Assembly: GCA_013399305.1 (NCBI GenBank)
Contig: VXAI01000038.1
Coordinates: forward strand, 5,480,751-5,544,750
Length of the DNA: 64,000 nt
Direction of reading: 5' to 3'
Origin: Rostratula benghalensis
Lineage: Eukaryota > Chordata > Aves > Charadriiformes > Rostratulidae
In this document: positions 48,248 to 60,126 of the stretch, in pieces
Layout of the letters: every line of letters begins with the position of its first letter
Numbering within the stretch: the stretch's first letter is position 1
Program-made: the position numbers and the translations under genes
The notes under the pieces: generated by a model
What the model saw: the letters and a program-made list of their open reading frames with translations, nothing else
Databases searched by the model: none
Told to the model about the DNA's origin: nothing

Positions 48248-48860
48248 GTGGACAGACCCTCCCTGACCCATCATCTCCTCCTAAATTCTGATTGGCACTG
48301 CCAGCCAAGAAAGCAGGTGGATTCTTTCCGAATGCAAAGCATTTTCTTGAAACACATACTTTGCAGTTGCTCTCACACAGTTTGGAAAAGAGTGTGTAGT
48401 AAATGTATAATGAAAAGTAAAAATTGTATACTAAGATTTGTACATAGAGGAAAGAAAAGACTTCCTAATACTGAGACTTTATTTCATATGTTTATACAAT
48501 TTAATTTAAATTCCATTTTAATGAAGGCCAATAATTAGGAACAGGGAAGACTTCCAATTTTTCAGCCCATACCATTCATAGCAGTATTTTTTTTTCTTAT
48601 AAACAAAATCCCATTTGCGGTGTTCAAAAGAGTTATCAGAGTCTCTTTTAATCTGTGCCTTTTTCTTGAGCATTTAAGAGTCCAGTCTGAGTAAATCTGT
48701 TGAGCACAATCTTTGTGTCCTGTGTGTATTTTTCACAGAGAATTATTCTACAGCTGCTGCAAAGAAGGCCAAAAGCCAAAAAAAAAAAAAAAAAAGAGCA
48801 AAGTTGGTGGTCTGTGATTTTTCTACAGTTCATTAAAAACATTTCTTTGGGAAAGAAAAA
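48248..48860 (+). other. FBXO38: 3' UTR of FBXO38 (proximal form)
   Basis: Follows the TGA at 48245-48247. The first plausible poly(A) signal is the variant ATTAAA at 48832-48837, giving a 3' UTR of about 0.6 kb. No AATAAA was seen in the next kilobase, and another ATTAAA lies near 49306, so longer forms are possible. An encoded A18 run at 48778-48795 could mimic a poly(A) tail in oligo-dT-primed cDNA. Confidence 0.5.
48832..48837 (+). terminator. FBXO38: Candidate poly(A) signal ATTAAA of FBXO38
   Basis: This is the common variant of the poly(A) hexamer, 585 bases after the stop codon. It is the best candidate in the proximal 3' UTR but is not the canonical sequence. Confidence 0.4.
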
Positions 48861-50484
48861 AACCCACATTTAGCACTTTGGAAACAGAAGATAGGTTCTC
48901 AAGTATTTTGTACCAGTAGATTTCATTTTAATAGCGTATTTGACTGCAATATGAAAAATAAGTTGCTGATTGTTGGTTTTGCTCTCTTTAACATAAATCT
49001 GCACATACTGTCTGGGTGAATTTTCTCTTAAGACAGGCAAGAGAAGGGATATGTAATTGCTTAGTTACAGCAGTGTCAGTCCAGCACCCATTTGTCTCAA
49101 ACAGTGAGCTTTCAGGCTGATTCACACTCACTCATGAATGCAGATTTTCCCTACAGTCAGTGAATGCTGCTGCTCTTTGTCCCCGAATCCTTGCTGTTAT
49201 TGCCTATAGAAAATGCCTCTGGTTCACACAGGATCCGTCCATGTTTTGTGTGTGTCCAGAATGTGCTGCCAGTCAGCATACAGGTAGGGAAACCACACAA
49301 GTTAGTATTAAACTAGCTGCCTTGTGTGCTGCTAGTAGTGTCCCTGTGGGGGTGGGAGACCCCCTGAAAGGCTGGTTTGTGGTGCTGGGCAGCCCTGGTT
49401 GCGCGGACGCACCTTCGGATGCGCCCTATCGCAGGCTGGGGCCTCATCTATCCTTCCTGCTTCTTGCAAGCTGCAGAGTCACCAGCCTAACGAATAACAG
49501 TTGCTAACTTACTGCAGTAAAAGCCATAGAGCAAATTAGTTTATACCATTATGTAATTTTACACATTGTTTATGATTTTAATTCTCTGAACTTTGGTATC
49601 AATGTGACTAACGGGGGTTTCTGTGACGTTAGCTCTGTAGAATTGAAGAGGTGAAACCGTTCAACACAGCCAAGTCAGTGTTGGTTTTCTCTGCATCTGT
49701 CCCTCAGTGGAGATTCTTGAGGTAACGTGGAAGTAGAATTGCAGTAGATCAGCAGAAGAGAATGGTGCCTGATGGAAGCGGCAGGAGACTTGGTACAGTA
49801 GCATTTTCTCACATGTGCTCTCTCTGTCTGGAGGGGGAGTGCTAAATACCAGATAATGGTGTGAATGCTCTTAAATTGGCTTTAATGCAGGATCAAAGTT
49901 AATGGTTTAGGTGTAACTAAATATATTCAACTATAGATAATATAGTCATTGATATTCAGACAAAACATCATTGTGACCCTTCCTAGAAGTCTTTCAAGTA
50001 ATCCGAGTCAGGAATTTAGTTATGTTTACCCTTTGAATACAGCATTTACAGGAAAATGTTGCTGCCTTTCTGGAGTATTGCACCAGATCTCCATCTGGTA
50101 TCTCTAACTTTAGCCTTTTGAAGAAGTATTTATGCAAATAATGTGCTTATTTATATCCAATACTTCTTTCTGTAAGCAGTCGAACCTTGCGGTAGTTTCA
50201 CCCTTTTAAATATTACACCCATTTTACACATAGTGACCAAATTCATTGTGTCCATCTCATGAGAGCTCTGGGTGATGGAGATTGTGTCTGGGCTCTGGCT
50301 GGGGAACCTGCTGTCTTCTCTAAGGTCAGTATCTGAAATTGAGGAGAGGAGCAAAGCAGATGAAAAGAATTATTCTCCTGCTCAACCTTCAGTAGTTAAA
50401 TAAGTAATTATTGCTGGTATGTGAATGGGTATAGTTTGTGTCAGCAGGAGCTGCTGTACAATCATTTGCTTGTCTGTCTGGCTT
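48861..50484. other. Non-coding stretch downstream of FBXO38
   Basis: No supported gene. A small GC-richer patch near 49370-49445 contains several CpGs but is too short to call a CpG island. Part of this stretch may belong to a longer FBXO38 3' UTR. Confidence 0.45.
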
Positions 50485-50846
50485 CGGTGAAGACAGACTG
50501 AGGGAGCTGGGGTTGTTCAGCCTGGAGAAGAGAAGGCTCCGGGGAGACCTTATAGCAGCCTTCCAGTATCTGAAGGGAGCTACAGGAGACCTGGAGAAGG
50601 GACTCCTTGTTAGGAAGTGTAGTGACAGGACAAGGGGTAACAGTTTTAAATTGAAAGATGGGGGATTTAGATTAGATACTAGGAAGAAGAGTGGTGAGAC
50701 ACTGGAACAGGTTGCCCAGAGAAGCTGTGGATGCCCCATCCCTGGAGGTGTTCAAGGCCAGACTGGATTAGGCTTTGGACAACCTGGTCTGGTGGGGGAG
50801 CTGGGACTCGATAAGGTCCCTTCCAGCTCTACCCATTCTGTGATTC
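50485..50846 (+). mobile_element. CR1 LINE, 3'-end fragment, plus orientation
   Basis: Matches the CR1 3' region closely: a segment with AGGGAGCTGGGGTTGTTCAG, GAGAAGAGAAGGCTCCGGGG, the AGTGTAGTGACAGGACAAGG block, GGTTGCCCAGAGAAGCTGTGG, GGTGTTCAAGGCCAGACTGG, and the terminal CCATTCTGTGATTC. It is the least diverged CR1 in the window, so probably the youngest. It is truncated at the 5' end, and the open frame across it (50438-50929) is not a host gene. Confidence 0.95.
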
Positions 50847-51289
50847 AGCAGTGCTCTGCTGGTGACAGGCACACACACGCTCAGCCTGCATCAGCTCCAT
50901 TGAAAAGCTGCCCCAGTCCTAAGGGCTGAAAATGTCTTGATTTGTTTTCCTGTGTGAAGAACAAAAAGTTGCAGTTGCCATTTGGGAGCCATTTGCAGTT
51001 GCAGTAGTCATGAATGTTTTTTTCTCTTTGCAAGTTGATTTGATTTTGTCTGCTGAAGAGGGTTAATGAGCTCAAACAACTGTCTGCAAGAGCAAGGAAA
51101 CTGGAACCGGGTAATGTGCACAGACTGGATTCAGATACCCCTCGTTCACGTTGCTGAGCCACCTCTGGGACTTGCACCGTGTCACTAAATCTTTTCCCAC
51201 CAGGGTTACTTTGCGGGACTTGGAACCAAGCCACTCTTCCCAGTTTGAGCTCTCTCATGTCAGTGTTTACGATTGCTCGCCCCTCTAAT

Positions 51290-51635
51290 CCAGCCGAAAC
51301 GCTCCGGTGGGTTTGGGGCTGCTCTGTGCCGCGGCGGGGACTCGCTTCGGTGTCGATGGGACCGTGCCCCGGGCTCCGCGGGCACTGAGCGCTGCCGCCC
51401 TGCGCGGATCCCGGCGGGCGGCGCTGCCGGCGCGGGGCTCCGCGGCAGCGGCTCCTCCCTGCCCGCGCCTCGCCTCTTCCCTCCGCCGCCTCCTCTTCCT
51501 CCTCCGCTTCCTCCCGCAGGGAGGCGCGTACCCCCCTGCGGACCGGGCCGCGGGAGGGAGAAGCTGGCAGGGGGACGCAGCGTCTGCCTTCCGCGTCCCG
51601 CGTTACTCCAGCGGGCGAGGGTAGCGCTACGCGGT
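51290..51635. promoter_or_regulatory. Orphan CpG island downstream of FBXO38
   Basis: About 350 bases are very GC-rich with dense CpG (GCGG, CGCG and CCGC repeats), in sharp contrast to AT-rich flanks. It starts about 3 kb after the FBXO38 stop codon and is not at the start of either recognised gene. CpG islands of this kind usually mark promoters. A possible donor, GGCGAGG/GTAGCG, occurs near 51620 on the plus strand, so it could begin a non-coding or unrecognised transcript. It could also be an enhancer-like or intragenic island. Open frames of 154-158 codons on both strands here are effects of GC content. Confidence 0.7.
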
Positions 51636-51639
51636 GTGA

Positions 51640-54600
51640 AAGCTGGCGTTGTCGTACCAGCTTGTCTTTGCATGCCTGAGCCCCGGCTTAAATCCAGTTT
51701 CTTGGGAGGCAGGTTCATGTGCAAAGGCTATTTCAGGAGCACTTTATAAAACGGTATTTCTTGGAAACTTGCCAATTTGTATTTATTTTTATGAAATTCT
51801 AGCATAGGTTTTTTGACCACTTAGAGGAAGCTGAGACTTAGATTGAAGTCATTTACAGTCAAGAATTGTTCTCTTGTTTTACTTTAAATGGAACTTGACT
51901 TTTTTCTCTTTCAGAAACAATTTTCACTTCCTTGTGTGAGATGCAAGTGCTTTTCATGACATGAGTTCATAACCTCTTCTTGAGTTAAACTCAGTAAAGA
52001 ACAGCTGATATAAATAAATAACCTTTTATCAGAGCTCTGGGTAAACTAAGTAAAAATCAATCACTTCCTTTCCTTTTTTTGGTGCTTAAGCAACTTGATT
52101 CCAGGAGGTTACAAAAGGTACAATAGAGTATATTTAAACATTTAGAAGTATTCCATATTGTACCATGCCAAATCTGCATGCCACAGATTTTAATGGCCTC
52201 TTTTAAGGAAGTTTGATGTAGTAGCTAGGTGATACTTTATGTCTATTCCATTTTCTTAAGTCCTACATATATCTCCAAAAGATCCTATACACCATTTGGA
52301 AAACTGTCACCACATTTATAAGCACAGATGTAGAGATAGTAGGCTTGAGAAATTCCAGTTCGCAGCTTCCACGTTGTAAAGGGGTGTGATCTTTTGAGTC
52401 TGAGCTTCCCTTGTCTCTCCGTTTTGTTTCCTTTTGGGGCAGTCTGTTATTTAATAGCCATGTCCAGCCCTGGAGGCCAAGAAAGGATTTCCATTGGTCT
52501 AAGTTGTTAAACTTTCCTCAAGAAGCAGACCAGATGCCTTCTGTCTGCATGTGACAGGCTTCCCTCTTCATACTGAAGACCGGTCTGACATCTCTCTTTT
52601 GGTCCCTGGTAGGAGGAGCAGGCTGCTGTCACTGCAGATAAGATGGCTGAGAGATCCTGCTCTGTTCTTTCTACAACAGAGAAAACTCCAACTGGGGCTT
52701 TTAGCCTTATTGTGCTCATGTGTGGCAGCTCTGGAATGAACTATGAAATCCATTTACAGCCCCCTTAAACAGTGATATTTGTATCTGGATATCAAAGCAA
52801 GCAGTTTGCTGGAGTTCAAAGGCAGCTTTGCAAACATTAAATCTGTTAGGTAAGGAAAATGACAAAAGAAACTGTGATATGATTGCATAATTTCTGTCCC
52901 CTGCTTCCTTATTGTGCTTTGTAATGCGTGTGGCTTCAAGGAAAGGAATAAACAGGAAGGATTGAGAATCCATTCTGTCTGCCTTAACACTCCTTGCTCA
53001 ACAATACACTTCCTGGGTGGGTTATACCTTTGAGATTTATATGTCCATAATGCAGATGCATATGGATGCACCAGTCATTCAGGTGTCCTCACGGTGAGTG
53101 AAGAGAAAAAATTTAGAGTCCTGCTTTGGCTGCTGCTGTTTGCTTGTGGATGGGGAACAGGGCTCATCTTTTAAGGCTTAGCTTTCAAGGGACACAATTG
53201 TGCTGTAAAAAACAAACAGCAATGTTTTCACTCAGTTTTCTACACGTAAGAACATGTTTCTCAGTGGTCTTTGCTGGCTAGATCTGTAACTGAGATAGAT
53301 TTCTGTTTCAGAGTATTTCCCAGTTGTTTAATCTCCTTATCTATCTCTCGGTCCCTTCCTCATCCAGGAGCAGAGACAAACCCCACAGATTTTACATTAC
53401 AGTCGGACTCTTGTCTTTGCTGAACTTCTCCTTCCAACTCAGTTGGGCAAGGAAGGGAGCGAGCAAGAGGAGGTTATTGGTTTAAACGTGTCTGGTCTAG
53501 CAAAGGGCAGTTTGAAATGGGAAGCAAGTTGTTCACAGGGGCCAGTGCTGGCAACGCAGGACTCAGTGTAGGCTCTCAGGGGCAGGTAACTCCTCTCTTG
53601 GCTGCTCGTAGCTTATTCAAGAGGAGCACAGATGTTCATAGCTCGGAATTTCCCTGTGAAGACAATTACTGGTAGTGGTCTTGGGACTGCCATTGGGGGC
53701 TGTAAAGGTGGCAGGAAGTGAATTGACTCTTTCAAAGAGAGTAATGATGGAATGTAGTGGTGGGGCACAGTTATGGAAACTGGTATGGAGCAAACATATC
53801 TGTGTTAATCTATGTACTCCTTAAAGTAACCCCTCAGTTAATAGCTGTTATTCAGTCACTGACAGTAGTTATGGCAATAACCCTCTACACTCTCCTTTGT
53901 GCTTTCTGGTTTTTATTTTTACAGATAGAGGGATGCCCTTGAATAGGGTTGGTTTTACAGATTGGTGATATGAAGATGACCGTTGATCTGATTTGACAGC
54001 CTTTTCAGATACTCATTATGTCAAGAGCCCTCTTTGGTGGGGGGATTCAGCTGTCAGGAATATGAAAATAGATCCACTACTCAGGCTACTGAAAAAGAAT
54101 TTAGTTCTGATACTCCATCTGGATCATTGCCTGACTGAGACATACCCCATGGCAGCTGGAGGTCCTCATTTGGGGCCTCCCTAATCTTGACCTGGAAGAC
54201 AGCTTCAAGGAAGTCAAGTGTACTACTTACTGAGCAGGGAAATAATTTTTCCTCTTTTTCCAGAGGTCTGGAAAGCCCAGACCACGGCAGTCTCTTGGAG
54301 AGTACAGACCGTGGCACTACAGCTGTTGTGCAAGGGACATGAGCTAGCGTTGCATTCACATTCTCTTGTGGTCCAGGAAAGATACATACGGTTTCTCTGC
54401 TGTTTTTTTTTAACAACTGACTGAAAATAGTGAAAATAACTTAAAAATGACAGAATTATCAAATTGTCAAATAATGTATGCTAAAATAATATTAGGCTCT
54501 TCTGCCAAATCTTTGAAATCCTTTATGTAATAAGCATACACTTAACAGGAAATCTACTAGATTTCCAAATAGCATAGGCAATTTCAGTTCAGTTTAACAG

Positions 54601-57600
54601 GAAGTAATGGACCTCAGTTAAAACAACAGATATAATTTAACTAGAATTTACCCCAAATCTAATTGAGAAAGTTCCTGCAATAAAGTAAGTCTTTATAAGA
54701 TGCTGAGTGAATGTGCGGTCACTTGATTCAGAAATATTAAGCTATACAAAAATTGAAATAACTAAAAGCTTTTGCATATTTTTATTTAGAGTTCATATTA
54801 GTAGGAAAAAAAAGCCCCAAAGGATTTGTTGCCTTTTGGCATGATAGTACTCGGAGATGGCTGAGGAAATGTAATGCAGAGAAAAAGATTGGATCCTAAA
54901 CCACAGAAGGATTTACAATTGACAGTTGCAGAATGAAAAAGCTCTCCTTGGCTTTCTCATTTACGAAGACGGGTGAGGAAAACTTCAGAATGACTCAGAG
55001 TCTGCCGTATGTGGGCTGCCTGCTCCAAGAAACCATCATTTTCCTGGCATTGTTATGTATTTTTTCATCTGTGCTAGGAATTAAATGGACACAGCTTGGG
55101 CCCAATGGTTAGTTCAGTTGCACACTTTAAAGTCAGGCTGACGCCAATAAATACCATCAACACCTTTTGATTCTTCCTCATCTTTTCTGAGCAGAGCAGC
55201 TTTTGAGTGTATTCCATGCTAAAATCCCCAGTATCCCCAATCTTTGGTCAGATGATCTTTAGGTTGAAGATGTTTGTAGGTAATATGTAAATTGAGAGGT
55301 ATTGTGAGATGCATAACGGTATTTAGGTGCAATTAATACACTCTTACTAATTATTTACAGAGCTTTTGATCCTATAGTATCAGTAGGAGAAGGCAGGGCA
55401 AAAGAAAAGCCATTTTGAAGTCTGCTGAAGTCAAAGACAAGGTATCTTAGCCCTCAGCTCTGACTCATATTCAAGTTTGCAGTGGTTACCTAGCATATTC
55501 CTAATGCACATTCACCCTGAAGTGTCCTTTGTTATAACAGAGACTCATGGAGGACCAGAGTGCAAAAAAGAAAGAGACTCTCCAGAGCCAGGGATTGATA
55601 CTGCTCAAAATCAAGCTGACCTTAACAACGGTTTTCATTGCTCATACGAGTGCATTTTGATTGCACACATTCTGCAAGCTTGACCAGCATCACGGATGCC
55701 CCTCTGACATGAGACTCCTTCAGACAGATGTGCTAGGCCAAGGCGTGGGCTCCTACGACTGCAAGTAAACCACGAAGCTTATTAATACGACAGTATCTCT
55801 GTAAGCAAGTGGTGGTTGCATGTGCCCCGCCATCTGTTTGTGACTAGGAATGTGCAGAGAACAGGGTGTAGAGAAAAAGGTTTTCCCTGTGCTGAGTTTG
55901 TTTTTTCTGCTCAAGTCCTCTGCACGTGCATACTCTGTGCACGGCCTCTCTTTGAGGCTTCTGTGTTGAGAATGGGGTGAATATTTTAGCCTTCAAACAA
56001 GCTGAATATGGAAAATGTAGACTGGAGCTGGGCACCGTGTGGGTGAGAAGCAAGTAAGGGCTTCCCATGCATCTCTACAAATACCCCTCAGCTCCAACAC
56101 TGTCAGTCCCTCTGGTTCCACGGCCAGCCCCTTCTCAGCTCCGCTCACACACGGCAACTGGAGTGTAGGCACAAAGGCAATCTTCTGTGGTGTCATGCAA
56201 ATGGAAGCTATTGCCTTCATTTTTCAGCCACTGTGGTAAATACTTTCCTTCCTAATTGTTCTTAGACAGGCATCAGATCCTGCAGTAGGAGCAGGTCACA
56301 TATGCCAGTTCTGAACTACATGAAAAGCGTTTTGAGAACCTATTGGAAGGATTCTTCTAATTGTTCTGCTGATTCTCCTTTTTTTTATTCATTCCCCTTA
56401 TCAAGTCTGAAAACGGAAAGAGATTCAGTGTTGAAAGAACTGTGAAGGTTAAATGTGGAAGGGACGTTTCCCCATAAGGATTCATTTGTCTGCCTGGTGT
56501 TCATGAGCGTGGCCTCCTGGCACGCTTGGGCTGCAGCCGTGTCTCCCTGAGCAGCACGGCTGCTGACTGCCTCCAGCGCTGACATTCATACAGAGCCCGT
56601 ATCCTTCAGGGATACTTCAGGCTTTTACACTAAGCACCCGCAAAGGCCCGTGCAAGATGTTGTCCAGTGTAGAGGTGTTAAGATCTAATAAGTCTGATGT
56701 CAAATTTGTAGTGGATCCTCATGTTCTGAACTGCACAAGTATAAAACCACCACAGGCCTAATTCCCTGCATTATAGACAGGAGATCAGGGACTGTAAAGC
56801 GTGAAACCTTTTTGAAGAGTGCAACCACCAAGGGTTTTATTTGTCAAGAAGTCCCAGCTTTTTGTTTTAGTTGACCACTTAACTGCTTTTCTCCTAATTT
56901 TATTTCTTCTGTAGTTAGTGAAATACATGTCTTCTGTGGCTGGTGCCTCCATTTCAGCTGTGCTCTGCAAGTTAGGATGCTCTGCCATCGAGCTTCTTGG
57001 CCTCACTCTTTCAGAGTTGAGACAAGACCCTTGTTCCTGAATGCTCATTTGCACTCGGGATTTTTTTTTCCTCTCAAGAAGGAAATTTTCTACTGGACTG
57101 ATTATCTCTAGGCAGTTAACCTCTCTTGACATATCACCTGCCCGATTCAATTACTGAAGATACTTAAGGATTCTGCCAAGTTTCACCTTGTACTTGGAAT
57201 TTTAGGCTTGTAGCACAGCCTGGATCTGATGACCTCATTCATTGATTTATAGCATGCTTGAGTTCATTCCTTTAAAAACAGGGCTTTCTTGGTAACCCTA
57301 GTATTTGCAAGAAAGATAAATCCAAGCACTGTTTCCAAATTATTTTCCTTTTAAGAGTTGCCTTAGGTTTCATGAAATTTGGCAACTGTATGCCAGTGTG
57401 AAACCAGCGGGTTACCTGTTGGTGTTCTTCCCTGATCCTTTTGCTTAGTATTTGGGACAATCTTTGCCTGTTATGTGAGAAAAGGCCCTTCATTTACCTT
57501 GCACAGAAGTAGCTGCTCTACTATTTGCACAGCTGTCCTGGAAGCTTTCAGAGAGAAAATATTTTTGGTATGATTAATGTTTTTTTAGCAAGATGTCTGG

Positions 57601-58243
57601 AAGGTTCTTGGGACCTTCTTCCAGGTGATAACAATCCTGGAGCCCCAGTGTGGAGCACCCATGGGTATGAGTGCTCTGAGAAGGTGGCTGCCAATCAGTG
57701 GAGTTCAGATCTTGCTCCAACACAACATTCCTGTCACCGTGTCCTTGCGTAGGGGGACTATGCATCGCGGGGCTGATTGCTTATGGTACATGAGTTAAGG
57801 TGAAAATTTGTCCAGGGGAATTCCATTTAATTACAAATTATTCTTGCTTTGTAAATAATTTGAAATTGTATGCTTTATTTGGGAATATTTGTATTATCAG
57901 GATGCAGGTCTCAGAATTCTATGCAAACAGCTCCTAGAGGATTGTTGTACTAAACATGTTTCCCATTAAACACAAAAATAAAAATAATGAAATGAAACCA
58001 TTACTTTTGTCAAATTGGAAATTGTTCAGAATTGTTCATTTTTGAAGAAAAAAACATTTAACTTTCTTGTTTTTCATAGTAAAAACAGAGTTCAAGGTCT
58101 TGCATTTTACACATCATGAATGTTCATGATTTTTGCAAGTTATATTAAATGTTTGAAAACAGGTACTGTGAAAGATGCTTATGTCAGTTTGAAAACCTGG
58201 ATGTGCATTGCATACTGTTTAACAGTATTTTACATATATATAG
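51640..58243. other. Non-coding intergenic stretch
   Basis: No exon with recognisable protein similarity and no identified mobile element. Open frames are short and scattered on both strands. Confidence 0.45.
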
Positions 58244-58323
58244 GTTCCTCTAAAGAAGGAGGAGCTGGAGCTGTGGATGAGGATGATTTTCCTAAGGCAT
58301 TTGCAGATGTTCCTACTGTACAG
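58244..58323 (+). pseudogene. Isolated CLASP2-like exon
   Basis: An 80-base open segment has an acceptor (ATATATATAG) before 58244 and a strong donor (GTAAGA) at 58324. Read with two bases completing a split codon, it encodes 26 residues containing GGAGAVDEDDFPKAFADVP and ending VQ. This closely resembles an internal exon of the CLASP family (microtubule plus-end binding proteins), nearest to CLASP2 as I recall it, where the residue after DDF is Ile and not Pro. The next CLASP exon would begin IYSSRDLEE; I do not see it, nor any preceding CLASP exon, anywhere in the window. The likeliest explanation is a transposed or segmentally duplicated piece of CLASP2 with its flanking intron, because the splice sites survive; a retrocopy would have lost them. 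The family match is from memory and needs a database search. Confidence 0.6.
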
Positions 58324-60064
58324 GTAAGATGCTGCGTATACTCGTGTTTTTGGAAATACACTGTTTGCAATACAGTGTGTTAGCCTACTTTTAAAAGTTC
58401 TTTAATTTTATGGTCTTCTAAGCAAGCGTCATTACTTTTCCTTCTTTCTGAATATACAGTCATATATGGAAAGCTCTTTACTTTTTCCAGTTCATTACAA
58501 AAAAGCCACTATTTCTTCACTGTCTTACTAATTATTATCACATTGTGTTTCAGCAAAAATCCACTATTGCTTTTCTTAATCTTTTCCAGGGAACAACTAA
58601 AAATAATTTTAAGTTTTAATGTTAATAAGAAAAAGATTTCCATAACACTTGGAAAATTTAGGACTGCAATTTCACGGGATAATCAAGTACTAATAATACA
58701 GGCAAATAATTTTAAAAGCCAAGAATTGTATTTTCAAATGTATCTGAATTGTAATGATATGTGTCTGGCATACGTGTCCTCATCTCTAGCAATACTTGAA
58801 AAAAATCTAGTACTGTAATGAGATACTGATGAGACTCTTGCATTCTGAATTTTCAGTTGAAAAATGAGATTTTAGTTGCTGTTCTTTAAGTGTGAGAACT
58901 GCACATACTCAGTACTTTCAGACAGTTGAGTTGTTTAATGTGCTCGTAACCTTCCTAGGCCTATTCTGTATAAGCTTTCCGTGAGCAGCTGAGTTGTGGA
59001 AGGCAACCAAAAACTCAGTCAGCCGTAGCATTTTGTATGACTCCCTTTTCTTGATATGTACTTTTGTTCTGATTTTATTTCCCAAGATGGTAGTGTAGTT
59101 ATTTGCTAGATCTCCTTCTGTAGGCAGAAATACTGTCTGCTTTTGTGAAAAAACACACTATCTCCATGGTTCTTGTCACACTGAAGAAATCTTTGTCTTA
59201 CACTGTAAGAGTTTTACGTTTCTCTGCCTCTCCAAACTGTGTTCTTTGAATTCTTTGGAGGGCAAAAACATGGAGCTCTTAATATTATTTATCCCCATTA
59301 TGTTGAACAGAGCTGTATTCCACAACACAGAATTTGTACTGCCTCTTGTTAGATGCTTTAATATTTGAAGTCCCAAGCAGAGTTCTTTAATTGCTTGAGA
59401 TGGTTAATAGCATTGAAAGGACTCAAGTGGGGTAAGTGTATGTCATTGACAAGCCTGCATGATTCTCTGCCTGACTGCTGGATTACCTAGGATGGTAGGT
59501 CATTCCTTGACTGCAAGAGGTGGAGGAGAAAGATCCACTTGTCTTTACTAATCTCATCTGAGTTGAGGAGAGGACACAATGGAGAAAAGTGTAACTGACC
59601 TCAAAATAACATGATTGTCTGGATGAGAATGTAATAAGGATTTTTTTGCCCCTTGACCAGACAAAAACATGCAAAGCATGCATCATAAGAACTAAACATT
59701 GTATGATAAGCAGATTTTAATTCAAGATCTGTTTGGGGTTTAGGTTTTTGTCTTTGGGGGTTTTTTTCTTTTTTTTTTTTTTGGGGGGGGGGGAATTGTG
59801 ATTATTTTGGTACTCTCAGACTTTCATAAATGTCAGAGTATTTTTGGGAGGGACAAATGAGGTTATGAATTGAGCCTCCAGATGTCTGTTTGTACCACCT
59901 AGTTTAGCATGGTGCCCCTGTGCCAAATTCTTTCTTTTCAAGGTTTCTTTCCACAAAATTCTGCTCTGACCAGGGCATCCTCCACTTTAGGAGCTGTACA
60001 AATTTGTGTGGCAGGATGGTGTGTTCTGGGAGTAAATGGAATCTTTCTCTCTCCCTTTTCTTAG
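58324..60064. other. Non-coding stretch after the CLASP2-like exon
   Basis: No further CLASP-like exon was found. It contains a homopolymer junction near 59761-59793 and otherwise ordinary AT-rich sequence. Confidence 0.45.
59761..59793. repeat. T-run joined to an 11-base G-run
   Basis: A T-rich run (with one C) is followed directly by eleven G. A shorter G5-T junction precedes it at about 59756. Such tracts are unstable and prone to sequencing error. Confidence 0.8.
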
Positions 60065-60126
60065 CCGGCCAGGCATTCATTGTCTGTGGAAGGACTTGGT
60101 CCTTCTACTATCTGGAGGGAGACAAA
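60065..60126 (+). other. Possible exon of an unidentified transcript
   Basis: A 62-base segment is preceded by a long pyrimidine tract ending TTTTCTTAG and followed by a near-perfect donor, AAA/GTAAGT. It is open in the frame that encodes QAFIVCGRTWSFYYLEGDK. I recognise no family. Good splice signals alone occur by chance in tens of kilobases, so this is only a candidate. It lies on the same strand as the CLASP2-like exon and the orphan CpG island. Confidence 0.25.

Noticed and set aside
50438..50929. Open frame of 163 codons on the plus strand
   Set aside because: It covers the CR1 3'-end fragment and is repeat-derived.
51260..51749. Open frames of 105-158 codons on both strands over the orphan CpG island
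   Set aside because: Overlapping frames on both strands with Arg/Pro/Gly-rich composition are a product of GC content; no domain is visible.
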